Source: Psychrobacter sp. Pi2-52
Lineage (GTDB): Bacteria; Pseudomonadota; Gammaproteobacteria; Pseudomonadales; Moraxellaceae
Length of the DNA: 64,000 bases
Reading direction: 5' to 3'
Assembly (NCBI RefSeq): GCF_904846705.1
Contig: NZ_CAJHBS010000001.1
Span: 62,001 to 126,000 of the forward strand
Part shown: one piece after another, positions 35,398 through 48,400 of the stretch
How positions within the stretch are numbered: position 1 is the stretch's first letter
Layout: every line of letters begins with the position of its first letter
Made by a program: the position numbers and the translations under genes
The notes under the pieces: generated by a model
What the model was told of the DNA's origin: nothing
The model's database searches: none
The model's input: the letters and a program-made list of their open reading frames with translations, nothing else

Positions 35398-36819
35398 ATG
35401 TTTCATCAGTATTATAAAAGCATTGCAAAACCACTTTTGGCGATCATGCCATCATTGTCGTTTTCTTCAGTAATAACACTGACACTAGTACTCAGCTTAG
35501 TGTCTACCGTCGTGATGGCAGATACTGTCAGTCTGCCAATGGACACTTTGCCCAGTCCAATAACCCTACCAAATGTTAGCCCTGCTAATAGTGCGCTTGC
35601 CAATCGCGGCGCTTACGTGACGCGTACCGCTGACTGTATGGCTTGCCACCGTGAAGACTATAGTGGCGGCGTACCAATTGAGACACCGATTGGCAATATC
35701 TATTCGACCAATATTACACCGTCAACGCGCTATGGCATCGGCAACTATACTGAATCTGACTTCAAAAAGGCTTTGCAAAAAGGTCGTGCACCCAATCATC
35801 AGCTTTATCCTGCCATGCCTTACCCATCTTATCATGGCATGACAGATGCAGATATCAGCGCCTTGTTCGCGTACTTTCAGACCGTTCCTATCGTAGACAA
35901 ACCACCTGAAAAAACCACTCATTTGCCTTTCCCGTTAAATATTCGTAGCTTAATGCTGGCATGGAATGTCATCAATGTGCCTTCTACCGAAAACCGCTCA
36001 GGACTCACGCAAACCCAGCAACGCGGTGAATATCTGGTCAATAATTTAGAGCATTGCGGCACCTGTCATACGCCGCGCAATCTAACACAAGGCCTTGATA
36101 AAGACCGTTACTTATCCGGTGCGCCACTCGGTAAATGGTTTGCACCAAATATCACCCCTGACAACGACACAGGTATCGGTCGTTGGAGCGAAATGGATAT
36201 CGTGACTTACCTGCGTACAGGAACGCTTGATAAACGCGCTTATGCGGGTGGACCGATGGCAGAAGCCGTGGCACATAGTACGCGTTATCTCACTGATGAA
36301 GATCTGATCGCGATGGCTGATTATTTAAAAGTCGTCCCAGCCATTAAGACCGATGATTATCTGATACCAGTCAATGTCTCTCGCCTACCGCAACCATTCA
36401 GTAACTCGATTACTTACGACTTACTTGAGCAAAAAGACTATCTGGCGCGTGCCAAAACCAATACTGTCAGCAGTGCCAGCAATAATAGCTTGAACAGCAA
36501 CACGCCAAAAGAGTTGTATCTAACACATTGCGCTAGCTGTCATGGCGTCGACGGTTACGCCCAGCCCGATGCACGCTACGCCTCCATCGTTGGTTTGAGT
36601 AGTATTCGCCGCGTAAAACCTGATGCACTCATTGGCGTCATTGCATTTGGGGCAAAAGGTGCATTTAACACAGCACCAAAAATGCCCGGGTTCTCAGAAG
36701 ATTTAAGCCCTTCACAGATTGCTAATATTACTAACTATGTACGAGTCACCTTTGGTGGTCTATCTAACAGCGATGTCAGCGCGGCTGATGTGATACGCGT
36801 GATAAAAGAAAAAAGCTAG
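35398..36819 (+). CDS. Three-haem cytochrome c, periplasmic
   Basis: A 473-residue exported cytochrome with three CXXCH haem sites: CMACH near residue 80, CGTCH near 220 and CASCH near 380. A signal peptide covers the first 40 or so residues. The layout, with motifs such as TNITPSTRYGIGNYTESDFK and APNITPDNDTGIGRWSEMD, matches the cytochrome subunits of membrane gluconate/alcohol/aldehyde dehydrogenases that pass electrons to quinone. ATG 35398 follows AAGGA. The next gene is an exported FAD oxidase, its likely electron donor. Confidence 0.9.
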   Translation: MFHQYYKSIAKPLLAIMPSLSFSSVITLTLVLSLVSTVVMADTVSLPMDTLPSPITLPNVSPANSALANRGAYVTRTADCMACHREDYSGGVPIETPIGNIYSTNITPSTRYGIGNYTESDFKKALQKGRAPNHQLYPAMPYPSYHGMTDADISALFAYFQTVPIVDKPPEKTTHLPFPLNIRSLMLAWNVINVPSTENRSGLTQTQQRGEYLVNNLEHCGTCHTPRNLTQGLDKDRYLSGAPLGKWFAPNITPDNDTGIGRWSEMDIVTYLRTGTLDKRAYAGGPMAEAVAHSTRYLTDEDLIAMADYLKVVPAIKTDDYLIPVNVSRLPQPFSNSITYDLLEQKDYLARAKTNTVSSASNNSLNSNTPKELYLTHCASCHGVDGYAQPDARYASIVGLSSIRRVKPDALIGVIAFGAKGAFNTAPKMPGFSEDLSPSQIANITNYVRVTFGGLSNSDVSAADVIRVIKEKS

Positions 36820-36889
36820 CTATAAAGAATAAGCCTAAATTACTATTTTTGATAATAACGCAAAGACTCAGCACGATAAGGATAATCCT

Positions 36890-38491
36890 ATGAATGACCT
36901 GCTCCAATCCCCTACTCGGCGACAATTGCTCTCCATGATAGGCAAAACGGCAGGCGCGACCGCTATGTATCAAGCGATGACCACGTTGGGGTTTGCATCT
37001 GAGTCGAGCTTTAAAGAAGAAATGAATCTCAAAGGCGCACCAGCTGGTGCAAGCATCGTGATATTGGGTGCAGGATTGGGTGGTCTAACTGCTGCCTATG
37101 AGCTGCGCAAAGCAGGCTATAAAGTCACCGTGCTTGAGTACCAAAACCGTGGCGGTGGACGTAGCTGGACACTCAATAGTGGTGACAAGTATACAGAGCT
37201 GGGCGGCGCTGAGGTCACGTGCAACTTTAAAAAAGGCAATTACTTCAATGGCGGTCCATGGCGATTGCCCATCCACCATTATGCGGTCTTTCATTACTGC
37301 AAAAAGTTCGGTGTGGCACTGCAGCCTTTTATCCAAACCAATGATCGTGCTTATCTACACCGTACCAATCACTTCGATGGGGCTCCGCAACGCTTGGGCG
37401 AAGTACAGAGCGATATTCGCGGTTACGTATCAGAGTTATTATCCAAAGCCGTCAATAAAGGCAGTCTCGATAGTACGGTCAGTAAAGAGGACAAAGAAAA
37501 ACTCCTCGAAGGTCTCAAGGGCTGGGGTGTTTTGGATAACAATTATCGCTATGTCAAAAGCCATGAAACTGGTAAGCATCGTGGCTATAGTGTATATCCA
37601 GGTGGTGGTCTAATGCCTGAGGCCAAGCCATCAACCCCCATACCGATGGACAAATTATTAGACTCAGGCATGTGGTCGGACATTTATACCAACTATACCG
37701 TCCATGTCCATCAACCAGCGATGTTTCAGCCTGTCGGCGGTATGGGGAAAATCGGTGATGCGTTCACGCGTGAATGTCGTGAGATGATTACCTTCAATAC
37801 CAAAGTCACCAAAATCAATCAAGACGAGACTGGCGTAACCGTTGACTATGTCGATAGCAATAGCCCTGACGGTGCAGCCAAAACAGTGCGCGCAGATTGG
37901 TGTATTTGCACCATCCCCTTGTCAATATTGACGCAGATGGATATCAATGTCTCCGCGCCAATGAAACAAGCGATGACAGCCGTTCCTTATGACAGCTCTT
38001 ACAAAGTGGGTTTAGAGTTCAAACGGCGGTTTTGGGAAGAGGATGAATGGATCTATGGCGGCATCACTTACACCGATATGCCTATCTCGCAAATCTCCTA
38101 CCCGTCACAAGATATGTTTACCACAGGCTCGGGCGTGCTACTTGGCGCGTATGGATTTGGGGAAACCTCGTACAAATTTAACTCATTAACCCCCAAAGAA
38201 CGTATCAATGCCGCGCTCGCCTATGGCAAACAGATTCATCCGCAATATACCAAAGAGTTCCGTTCGGGCACGTCTGTCGCATGGCACCGTATCCCTTGGT
38301 CGCTTGGCTGCTACGGTATCTGGAGCGAGTCCAGTCGTGAGCAGTATTACGACACACTCTGCGAGATTGACCACCGGATTGTATTAGCAGGTGAGCACTG
38401 CTCACATATTCCTGCGTGGCAAGAAGGCGCGATACTATCTGGTATGGATGCTGCCAAACGCTTGCATCAAAAGGCCAAAAAACTTGGATAG
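36890..38491 (+). CDS. Exported FAD-dependent amine oxidase/dehydrogenase
   Basis: A 533-residue flavin monoamine oxidase-family protein. The N-terminus has a twin-arginine pattern (SPTRRQLLSMIGKTAG), implying folded export. The FAD site is VILGAGLGGLTAAYELRKAG with YQNRGGGRSWTLNSG, and the C-terminal FAD motif is IVLAGEHCSHIPAWQEGAILSG. It lies between two cytochrome c genes (70 and 75 bp gaps), so it probably acts as a dehydrogenase passing electrons to cytochromes rather than to oxygen. The substrate is unknown; L-amino acids or amines fit the family. Confidence 0.88.
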   Translation: MNDLLQSPTRRQLLSMIGKTAGATAMYQAMTTLGFASESSFKEEMNLKGAPAGASIVILGAGLGGLTAAYELRKAGYKVTVLEYQNRGGGRSWTLNSGDKYTELGGAEVTCNFKKGNYFNGGPWRLPIHHYAVFHYCKKFGVALQPFIQTNDRAYLHRTNHFDGAPQRLGEVQSDIRGYVSELLSKAVNKGSLDSTVSKEDKEKLLEGLKGWGVLDNNYRYVKSHETGKHRGYSVYPGGGLMPEAKPSTPIPMDKLLDSGMWSDIYTNYTVHVHQPAMFQPVGGMGKIGDAFTRECREMITFNTKVTKINQDETGVTVDYVDSNSPDGAAKTVRADWCICTIPLSILTQMDINVSAPMKQAMTAVPYDSSYKVGLEFKRRFWEEDEWIYGGITYTDMPISQISYPSQDMFTTGSGVLLGAYGFGETSYKFNSLTPKERINAALAYGKQIHPQYTKEFRSGTSVAWHRIPWSLGCYGIWSESSREQYYDTLCEIDHRIVLAGEHCSHIPAWQEGAILSGMDAAKRLHQKAKKLG

Positions 38492-38566
38492 CCAGTTTTT
38501 GAGTAATGAGCTTTGAGCCACATGTTTTTAGATAAAAAATCTGCCGTACAAGCAAGGATGATGATA

Positions 38567-39283
38567 ATGAAAGTAAGAACATTAGGCATATCGCGGGAAA
38601 CCATAAACATCGTGACATCAAACTCAATCAAACTATTTAGGCCACTCAGCTCAAACAAGGCCATGATAGCCATAGTTATTGGTGGGTCAGTATTATTCTC
38701 AGGCTGTAGTCAATATAAAGCGGAGAACGCCGTTACCATTGCCAGTCAGCAAACAGCGCCAATGGTGTCTGACAACCGGTTTGACAATCAGGCCAGTCGC
38801 AATCAGGGTGCATGGGGCGGTGTCTATATGTCAAAAGAAGCCTTGGCGAAGCCCGCTACCAACATCGTCGATGCAGAGTCAATACCAAAAATGCTCGATG
38901 ACGCCAGCTTGCAGCAGTGGCTCACCAAGTTTGAAGGCAGTACACAAGGCAAAACGGGGTTTTTGACCACCAATGGCAAAAAGCTCTACGATGATTCTTG
39001 TGCAGGTTGTCACATGCAAAAAGGCGAAGGTGCGCAAGGCGCAGGCTACTATCCACCACTGGCCAACAACAGCAAGATGCAATCAAAGTATTATATTATC
39101 AGTGTCGTTATCAATGGCCTGCGCGGTATGCCCTCTTTTCATCGCATGATGAATGACGAGCAAATAGCAGCCGTCACGCAATACGTGCATAGCGATCTAA
39201 ATAATTTCACAGATATAGTGACTGCTGCTAATGTCGCACAGCTGCGTCATGAGTTTCCACCCGGATCTGATCCTAGTGAATAA
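38567..39283 (+). CDS. Cytochrome c lipoprotein
   Basis: A 238-residue protein with a lipobox (VLFSGC) near residue 47 and one haem site (CAGCH near residue 145) in a class I domain (KLYDDSCAGCHMQKGEGAQG, PPLANNSK, GLRGMPSFHRMM as the Met ligand region). The ATG at 38567 is used because AAGGA (38554-38558) is well placed; upstream in-frame starts exist, and the signal region is long and unusual. It is the last gene of the cassette, probably taking electrons from the oxidase or three-haem cytochrome. Confidence 0.82.
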   Translation: MKVRTLGISRETINIVTSNSIKLFRPLSSNKAMIAIVIGGSVLFSGCSQYKAENAVTIASQQTAPMVSDNRFDNQASRNQGAWGGVYMSKEALAKPATNIVDAESIPKMLDDASLQQWLTKFEGSTQGKTGFLTTNGKKLYDDSCAGCHMQKGEGAQGAGYYPPLANNSKMQSKYYIISVVINGLRGMPSFHRMMNDEQIAAVTQYVHSDLNNFTDIVTAANVAQLRHEFPPGSDPSE

Positions 39284-39381
39284 ACGAGTCTGTTGAGTTT
39301 TTCAGACATGCTATTTATACACCAAGTATCAGCTTATATAGTCAAAGAAGTCTAAAAAGACATGATATTGAAGCCAAAAAA

Positions 39382-39410
39382 AACGCCACTGGATTCAATC
39401 CAATGGCGTT
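39382..39410 (-). terminator. Terminator shared by the redox cassette and the adhesin gene
   Basis: AACGCCACTGGA (39382-39393) and TCCAATGGCGTT (39399-39410) pair with one mismatch. On the minus strand a run of eight Ts follows, so it ends the giant gene, whose stop is at 39453; on the plus strand the T-run is shorter but it may also stop the cytochrome operon. Confidence 0.85.
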
Positions 39411-39452
39411 TTATGTAAAATAAAAGTCAAATCCTATACTAGGCGAATGATC

Positions 39453-42400
39453 CTATAGAATAGTCGTAGCGATATCAGTCTGTATGAGCAGCTCATGAGT
39501 ACCAGTAGCAACATCAGAGAAACTATAAACATCATAATTGTTGCCACCCTGCGATACAGTAGTACCTGTATCATTCCACTCATTAGTTAATGTGACTGAA
39601 TCACCATTAACACCGCCATTGCCTTTGATAATCAAATCTTTATCATTGACTCCTGTTTCACTAATGATATCCAGCACATCACTAGTGGACAGATTGATAA
39701 GTGACTGAGCGCCATTGCCTGTCATATCGATCACTTCAATGCTTTCAAATTTGGTTGAATCAAAAGTACCAAAGTCGATTGTCGTTCCTGAAATGTTAAT
39801 AAGCAAAGTATCACTGCCATCGCCACCATTGATGACTAGATCGTCGGCATCAAATACTATCGTATCGTTACCCGCTCCGGCATCAATCGTATCTGCGCCC
39901 GCGCCGCCGTTAATTGTATCATTGCCAATGCCGCCATTAATCGTATCAACACCAGCACCGCCGTTGAGGATATCGTTACCTGCACCGCCACTAATCGTGT
40001 CATTACCACCGCCACCAGTAATGGTATCGTTACCGGCATTGCCAGTTAAAACATCATCGCCAGCATCGCCATTCAGGGTATCGTTACCGCTACCACCGAT
40101 AAAGGTGTCATTACCGTCGCCGCCAGTATATCTAAGCGCAGACGTCTGGTTGACTGAAATCAAAGTATCATCGTCAGGAGTACCGTTGAAAATCAACGTT
40201 GAGGCAATATCGATAGGTATCTCTCTTACAATAGGGGTCCCAACAATATCAGTATCAGCTGATTCAACCGTTTGTAGGCTGATCTCTAGTTTACCTTCAT
40301 ATGGCACGGCTGATTTCACAAGCAATTCGTTCAGTTGAGCTGGCGTGACACCTTTAATGGTATAAGTGCCAGTGCCTGCACCCTCATCAAACTCAAACGT
40401 AACATCGCTTATAACAGTGCCACTTTTGGTTTTAACGTCGAGCACACCACCATTTAGGTTAGCTCCCGTCAGTCTCACATTTACCGTTTCACTACCATCA
40501 ATGTCTACCATAGCGGCATTCAAATTAAGTGCTGTCCACTTACCCTGAAAACCAAGCACAGCGGTAGGTTTGAACTCGATAGCATCAGCAACTGGCGTCA
40601 CATCAAGAGTAATATCTAATGAGTTGCTAACCACGCCACTATCACTAACGACTTTCATTTGAATAGGTATAATATTACCCACTATGCCACTTACGTTCTC
40701 TGGCGGCTGAATGAGAATGCTGTTGGGGTTACCATTTAAATCAGTGGCATCAATCGTCCATAGATTACCATTGCCGTTGAGATTACCGTTGTTACTGGCC
40801 AAAACCTCATTGTTATTTATGTCTATATAATAGACTAAATAACCATTGGGTACATTATCTAGGCTGATAGCAGCGGCACTATCCTTCACAGTATTTGAAC
40901 CTCCACTGACATCGCTGTCACCTTGGATATCAATTAAACCAGTCTCATAAGGAATAGCGATCTTGGTATCCTCAGCACCTGTTACTATAGCAGTAGTCTC
41001 TTCGGTACCAGGTTTAAAGATATTAAGCGCATCAGGTTGGGCGGCAACTTCGACATTATATTTATACTCGTAGTCAACCACAGCACCATCGTCAGCCACA
41101 TCGCTTACCTCTTTATGAGAAGCATTTACAATAATGGTGGCACTACCATCAGCATTCGCAGCAGGGGTATATTGAACAGTAACGCTATCAGGAGGATTAA
41201 CTAAGTCTCCTGCGCCATTGTTCAGATCGACTACATAATCACCGTTACCGTCTGGTGTCAATGTTATACCGTTATATGTCAATACGCCAGCAGTGCCTGA
41301 TCCTGTCTTTAATTCTGTTTCATCAATCTTAATATACAACTTACCACCAACTAGTGACACATAATCACCGTCTGCGCTGTTGGTGAGATCAATGACAATA
41401 TCCACTGCTATATCTTCATCGGTTGAAACGACTGAAGTCTGACCATCGTTATCAAAGGCATCAGTGACGGGTTTGACCGTAATAGCAACCTTCTCAGTCG
41501 TGGATACATATTCGCGCCCTTTATTATCGCGCGAAGTAAAGGTTACGTCAAAGCTTAGCTCTTGACCGGTCTCATTAGTGCTAAAGTCTGCTAGCAGCGA
41601 AACATTTATCGCATCAAGCGCCTCCTCTGGCGTCAGCGCACTAGCATTACTCACGCTAATGATCCACTGGTCTCCAATTAATACAGCACTCACTTGGCTT
41701 GAAAAGTTCGGATCTATAGACAGATTCACGCCCTCTGGCGCACCACTTAGCGAGATATTATAAGAAGTCATACTACTATCACTGATATCTGCCAGCGTAG
41801 CATCAATCACATCACCTAGAATAAAACTGCCATCCTCATCAGGAGTAATAGACTTAATAACCAACTCATTAACTAAGATAACAGGTGGGGGATTGTTACC
41901 CTCTCCTATACGTGTCAGCTTTAAGAGAAAGTCTTGACTATCGCGCTCTTCTATACCATCTATGCCTTGACCATCAATATCCTGAGTAACCCCTGTTACA
42001 GTAATAGGTATATCACCTACAGAGAAATTAGCGCCATTATCACGCGCCAGTACTAAAGTATAGTTTGCTTCACCCTCTGGGTTAACCCCTGTAGTAATGA
42101 GTTTATCAGGTACATTCACATACCACACACCATTGGATAAGATGCCACCTTGTACGATAATACCATCAGGCACACCGCTAACCTCTAATCGAGTAAACAC
42201 CTCTGAACCGTCTTGGTCAGGCGAGGTCAAAGAGACGGTAACCGTCGCAATCTCATTGTCTCCACTGTTATCAATACTCACATCTATTTCATCTAGAGTA
42301 ATCGTTGGATTATCAGTGACTGCTTGGAAAGTGACTTTGACTTCTTTACCTGTTATAGGTGATGACGTTGTAGTAACTGTCGAACCGTCTGCTAATTCAG

Positions 42401-45400
42401 TTGTGTCAGTATAAGTGTAATCAAAAGGTATGGTGACTGGAGTGTCTAGGTGTTCAATGCCATACTTGACTTCTACTTTATCAGTAGCATCAAAGACATA
42501 GTCTTGATTTGCTAGCTGCTCTTCGATTAGATTCGTATTTTCATCAGCATAATTTGAGTTATTGCGATCACCATAGACAGTTACCGTACCATCAGCCTCT
42601 GTCACCTTCAACATGAGACCATCATTGATAAGGTTTTGCCCTTCAATAATCACACTCTTAAGTGATTCTTGACCTGTCGTTAGAGCACCCAGATCTTTCG
42701 TAGTGAACGCTGCAGCGAAGTTAATAGTTGCCCACACATCCTCTGTCGCGAGCACTTTCGGGTCATTGACGACTCCATCAGAAGCATCTGGAATGACTAA
42801 GATAGAAACTGTTTTAGGAGAATGCGTAACACTATCGCCTGATACACGCTCAGTGGTAGCACCTGTAATATCAAAGCTAACATCACCTGCAAAGTTCTTT
42901 GGGGTGGTCAACATAGCACCACCATTCTGAATAGCAGCAAGCGGCACTGACCACACGCGATCCGCACCACTACCTCCTAAGAACACCACACCAGCGCCTA
43001 CGATATTAAAACCTTCAGGTAGTCCTGTTATGCTATAGCTTATCGCTTCAGGTTGCGGTGAGCCACTATCATAAGGCGCTATTGACATAGCATTATCAAA
43101 GAAGTCTGATACTGCGATACTGTTGGTACTCAAACCTTCAGAATTGGGCTGGTCTTCGGCAATTACTTTAGTGTAATTTACATTTTCGCGGTCAACAGCC
43201 AGATCATCGTTTAAGATAAGATCTGCTAGACCACTGACCTTGATCGATAGATTCAGTGGTGGATTAGGACTAGGATCGCTGGTATCACCATCACTCTCTA
43301 CACTCACGGCTGACACTTTGAGATTGACCGTGCCGCTATAGTTTTCAGCAGGAATGAAGTAAAGGCTAGTCACGTCATTGGTATAGTTATCGATAGTGGC
43401 TGTCTCGGTGACCTTACCAGTACCGATGTCCGTAACCGTGCTAGTAGGTACTAAGGTTGAAACACCTAATGCATTGACAGCATATAGCTGCGCACCTACT
43501 GGTATTTCAGTAATGGTGACGTTATAGACTTCAGAACCATCATCATCACGCGAGCTTGGGCGAATACTGAGCGGAATGCCAGCGGTAGGATTAATGACTG
43601 CAGCTGATGATCCATCACGGTTATTACCGCCACTAATTGCCTGATCTTCAAAGCCGAAGGCTGGATTAACGCCCAATGTAATTGGGTCAGCAACACCTGC
43701 AACTGTGAAAGTTAAGTAACTCTCGCCACTGGTTGCTGTCACACTAGCACCACCATCTTCATCAACATCGACCGTTTTGGCCTCGACTTTGATAGTTGTT
43801 TTAGCATCTAAATCATTCGATAGTGATTTGGCGGTGTAGTCGCTATAGTCTTGTGGTGGTGTGATAGTAAGTGTATCGAGATACTCAATAGGAATATCAA
43901 CGCCATTACCACTATCAGTTAAGCTAACAACACCGTCGTCGTCCTCATACTTAAACACTGCCCCTGATACCGACTGAAATCCATTTATATCATTATAACC
44001 AAAGGTCATATGGGCGTAGGTTTCTTCAGAGAGATCTTGGTTAAACCAGCCATCTATTAGGTTAAACGTAGTACTAGTATTGGCATCAATACCACTACCA
44101 AGATTAAAGGCAGCGTCCTCTTGGGCGGTAGCGGTATAAACACGGTCTGGATTGATGGTTAGGTCGGCTATGCCATCACCATCAGTATCTGAAACAACAC
44201 CGTCACCAACGACTTCAGCAACTGGTGTAACTGTTACCTTTTTGGTCAATGTTGTGATGTTGGTATCAAAAACGAGGTTTGGAGTACCTCCATCATCATC
44301 AAAATCTGTACTAGTCAGTCTGAACTCGATGTTAGTATCTGCTGAAGAATGTGCAGTTGGCGTGAGTAAAAACCCACTTAGATCAGGTGAGTTAGTCATA
44401 TTAATGGTAATTGTGTTATCAGGAGCTACTATAGCTATGCCATCGGTATCGGTATATGACCAACCTGCTGGTAACTCGAACGTAATTTCAGTAACAATTT
44501 CTGGAATAGTTTCATTGCCCGACAGGTTGTCACCGACTCGGAAATTAAACTCAGCAAGTGAAAAAGTAGTATCTTCAGTAGTACTAACATTATTGGCTGC
44601 TACTCGACCAGCGACTGGAGTAACCGTCATATCGACTGTAACCGTATTGATTAGCTCAACAGAAGTATCAGCGATATCAGAGTCAGCATCATGATCTTGA
44701 GTATATAAAGATACGGTAATGTTCTCCATATCGAGCGAGTTATTGACTCCTGATTTGATACGTATTGTAGGTTGACCAGCACTGGTATCAAATACAAACT
44801 CACTTGTACCAGTGACAGTGGCAAGGTCATTAACTAGGGTAATGTTGCCACTACCATCTTTATTAACTGTAGCCCCTATTGTAGTTGATCCATTGTCATC
44901 TATAGGAGCACTTGGTGCAATGACATTGCCATTAGCATCAACCAGTTCAACCACAGCATCTGGCTGTAAGCCAGTAATAACAAAACCGTAAGTCTCCCGA
45001 TTTATATTATTGCCTTCTAAATCACCAAAATTGATGGCAATCGGTAAGTCAACAGAGTCGCCTTCTTTGGCACTAACTTCGTATTTCCCATCGATAGAGA
45101 CCACTGTCCCTGTAGTATAGCCAAACTCACTAAAGCCATCATTATCGTCATGTGGATTATCTAGATTATTAGGATCATTTTTATCTGCGCTATCAGTTAC
45201 GGCTTGGACATCAACTTTGATAGTTGTATTAGAAGTTGCACCCTCTACTCCTGCCAATATATTGCCGTCATTATCCACTTCATACTCTGTTACCGACATT
45301 TGAATATCAAAGTTTGTAGCATCATCTTCAGGTGGCGTAAGGGTCATTGCTTCAAATTCAGCACTGGTCATTGAGTGATTAGCAGAAGCTTCAGTAATGC

Positions 45401-48400
45401 CAGCATGTGACATATTAATATCGGTTAAGAAAATAGTCACCGCGCCACCATCTATGGCTATGGTTTTATCAACACCTCCATCTTTATAATTTAATATTGC
45501 GCCATTTGGTACGTTGACGCCTGTCAAGGTGATTAAGCCAATACGTTCAGGGTTGTCGGTATCGTTCCCTGTGCCATCAAGATCAGCATTATCAGTGATT
45601 TTTACTGATAATCCTAGGTCAACTGTGGTGTCTTCATTTGTGGTTATGACTCCTGTCTTTCCAGCTTCGACTTCAGCATTACCAATTTCTATAGTTGGCT
45701 TATCTGATACGGGATTGACAGTAATAGTCAATTTTTGACTTGTTTCTTCACGAGTTGCACCAGTAACACCGTTTGAGACATTCGCAGTGATAATTGGTAG
45801 CGTACCACTGTAATCGCTAGTCGCCACATATTCATAAGTGCCATCACTATTAAAGGTAATATTACCGATAATTTGAGTAACATTATTAGAATCTACTACA
45901 GTAACATCAATAGCTTTGCCGAGAGGTTGTATAGCACCACCACTAATCTGGAAGCTTTCTACAGTTAATTTTTCACCAATATCCGGATCATCAGTGTCAT
46001 TTTCATCAAAGATAGTAGCAAGCACAACACCTGAGGTCGTCGTGCCATTCTCATCGATAGTAATACTATTATCGGCAAGTGCAATACCGCCATCGTTGGT
46101 ACCAGTGATAGTGACTTCAACGTAGCGAACCTCACTTTTGCTCAGCTCGTTACCATTAGCAGCCGTAGTGACACCTTTATCATCGTTAACTTGTACCGCG
46201 TAACGGATGGTCACGGTTGTGCCAGCTGGAATAAAATCGATATAATCAGCTCGTGCTTCAAAATCCCAATCTGCTGTCGTATCTGTTACTGTCGCCGGAT
46301 CAATCTCAAACAATCCTCTGAGCACAGCCTCTTGATCTTCTGTAAAGTTTAGACCTGAAGAAGTAGTGATTGTAGTGTTGGCATCTTCTAAATAGCTAAT
46401 GGTTAAACCATCAGTCGTATCTTTATCATTAAAACTGATAATGCCATTTTGAGTGAGCTTTGTATCATCTGTCGGTTCAATAAATTGGGTTGAAGCAATC
46501 AAGCCATTAGAACTGGTCTTAATAGTTGGCTGATCGTTAGTGCCTATAATAGTTATAGTAAGCTTAGCGGTATCAGTACTACCATCAGCATCAGTAATGG
46601 TGTACTCAAACGTTTCTTTTCGCTGTTCGCCTGCTGCTAAAAACTCTATAGCGGCGTTATCAACACTATAGGTATAGGCACCATCAGGACTTAGCGTCAG
46701 CTCGCCAAAATTACCTAGAGTTATGCCATCAACAATACCAACATCACCACCTGATGACTCTACTGCTGTTACTATGGTGGTGGCATCTGCACCTAAGTCA
46801 TCAGCTTCAGTGGGCGCAGCACCAGATATTACGTTACCCGTTGCTATAATTTTGTTAGATTGCTCATCTACATTTACATTTTCAGTAACGCTATTCTTGT
46901 CATTATTTGCAACAGGTACAGTATCGATGATCTCAATATCTAAAGTATCATTGATTGTGCCACCAATTGTATTGGTTAATACTACGTTGAACTGCTCGAC
47001 TACTTCACGATTCAATACATCATGATCTTTTGCATTGCCATCTTCTGTATATTCATAAGTTAATATACCTGTAACAGCATCGTAATTAGTAGCTACAAGT
47101 GTCCCAAAATTACTATTTGGTATGATAATACTAACCTCTGCCCCAGGCGTACTAGATGCTGATGTTACATCTACACCACCAACAGTCAGCGCTGTCACGC
47201 TCTGCGGATTGGTGATGTTAATAGTGCCAGTGATTATAGCGCTTGTTCCTTCAGTCACACTATTATCATTAATCGTTAATGTAGGCACAATATCGTTATC
47301 AAGAATCGTACCCGTGCCACTGTCATTGCCAATGGTCAGCTCGGTGGTTTCATTGTTCTCAAGAATAAGGTCATTTGACGTCGGGTAGCTGACCGTGAAG
47401 CCCGTAACGCCAGCTGGTACCGTGATGGTGCCATCACCATTGTCGATGACTTCGTTGCTAAAGGTTGGCGCATTGGTGAAGTCATTGTCTACGCCTGCAA
47501 CAGCGGTGACACCTGCTAACTCAAACTCATAAGTGACGTCCGCTTGGGTGGTGCCATTCACTGTGACTTGGTGGACCAGATTGTCCCCTTCTGTCGCGCT
47601 CGCATTGCCAACGGTTAGGGTCGGTTTGTCACCGTCGGTGTTGGCAGCTGGATTCTGTGGGTCATCTGATTCATCTAAGATGGTGCCGGTGGCGCTATTT
47701 AAAGTAGGATCGGTGTTTACTGTCGCATTTACCGCGCCCGTGATACTCATACCCAATACTTCTGAGACTTCATAGAAACCATCGTTGGTTGGGGTAATGG
47801 TGAACGTTGGGTTGTTAGTAGCACCAACTGCTGGTATGGTCACTTCAATACCAGCAAGGGCTTCGGCCACTGTGTAGGTGGTTTCTAAGCCTTTAGCGTC
47901 TGTGAAGATGATTTCTTGATCGAGAATGTCCGCTGCTACTGCGCCGCCAATGCCGCCTGGCAAATCAAGCTTGACGGTTACGGTACTGTCTTTGTCCGTT
48001 GCGCCTGTTTGAAAGATCTCAAAGACGATGGTGTCATCATCAACACCTTCAATAGCTGTGTCAGCTCCATCTGCAGTCTTAATACTGACTACAGGAATGG
48101 CATCTAAAGCATCTTTAATCGTACCAGTACCAGCCACTCCATCAATGGTAAGCTCGGTGGTTTCATTATTCTCAAGAATAGTGTCAGTTAACGTCGGATA
48201 GCTAACTGTGAAGCCCGTAACGCCAGCTGGTACCGTGATGGTGCCATCACCATTGTCGATGACTTCGTTGCTAAAGGTTGGCGCATTGGTGAAGTCATTG
48301 TCTACGCCTGCAACAGCGGTGACACCTGCTAACTCAAACTCATAAGTGACGTCCGCTTGGGTGGTGCCATTCACTGTGACTTGGTGGACCAGATTGTCCC

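Noticed and set aside
39840..40130. Regular short repeats resembling a CRISPR array
   Set aside because: The 27-bp period is in frame and encodes RTX nonapeptides; there are no unique spacers or cas genes.
39715..40338. 207-codon plus-strand frame rich in Pro, Ser and Val opposite the adhesin RTX region
   Set aside because: It is the antisense of GGxGxD repeats; periodic codon use keeps the opposite frame open. No ribosome site or family likeness.
44152..44694. 180-codon plus-strand frame inside the adhesin gene
   Set aside because: Antisense shadow of Thr/Val/Asp-rich repeats, one of many similar frames along the giant gene.
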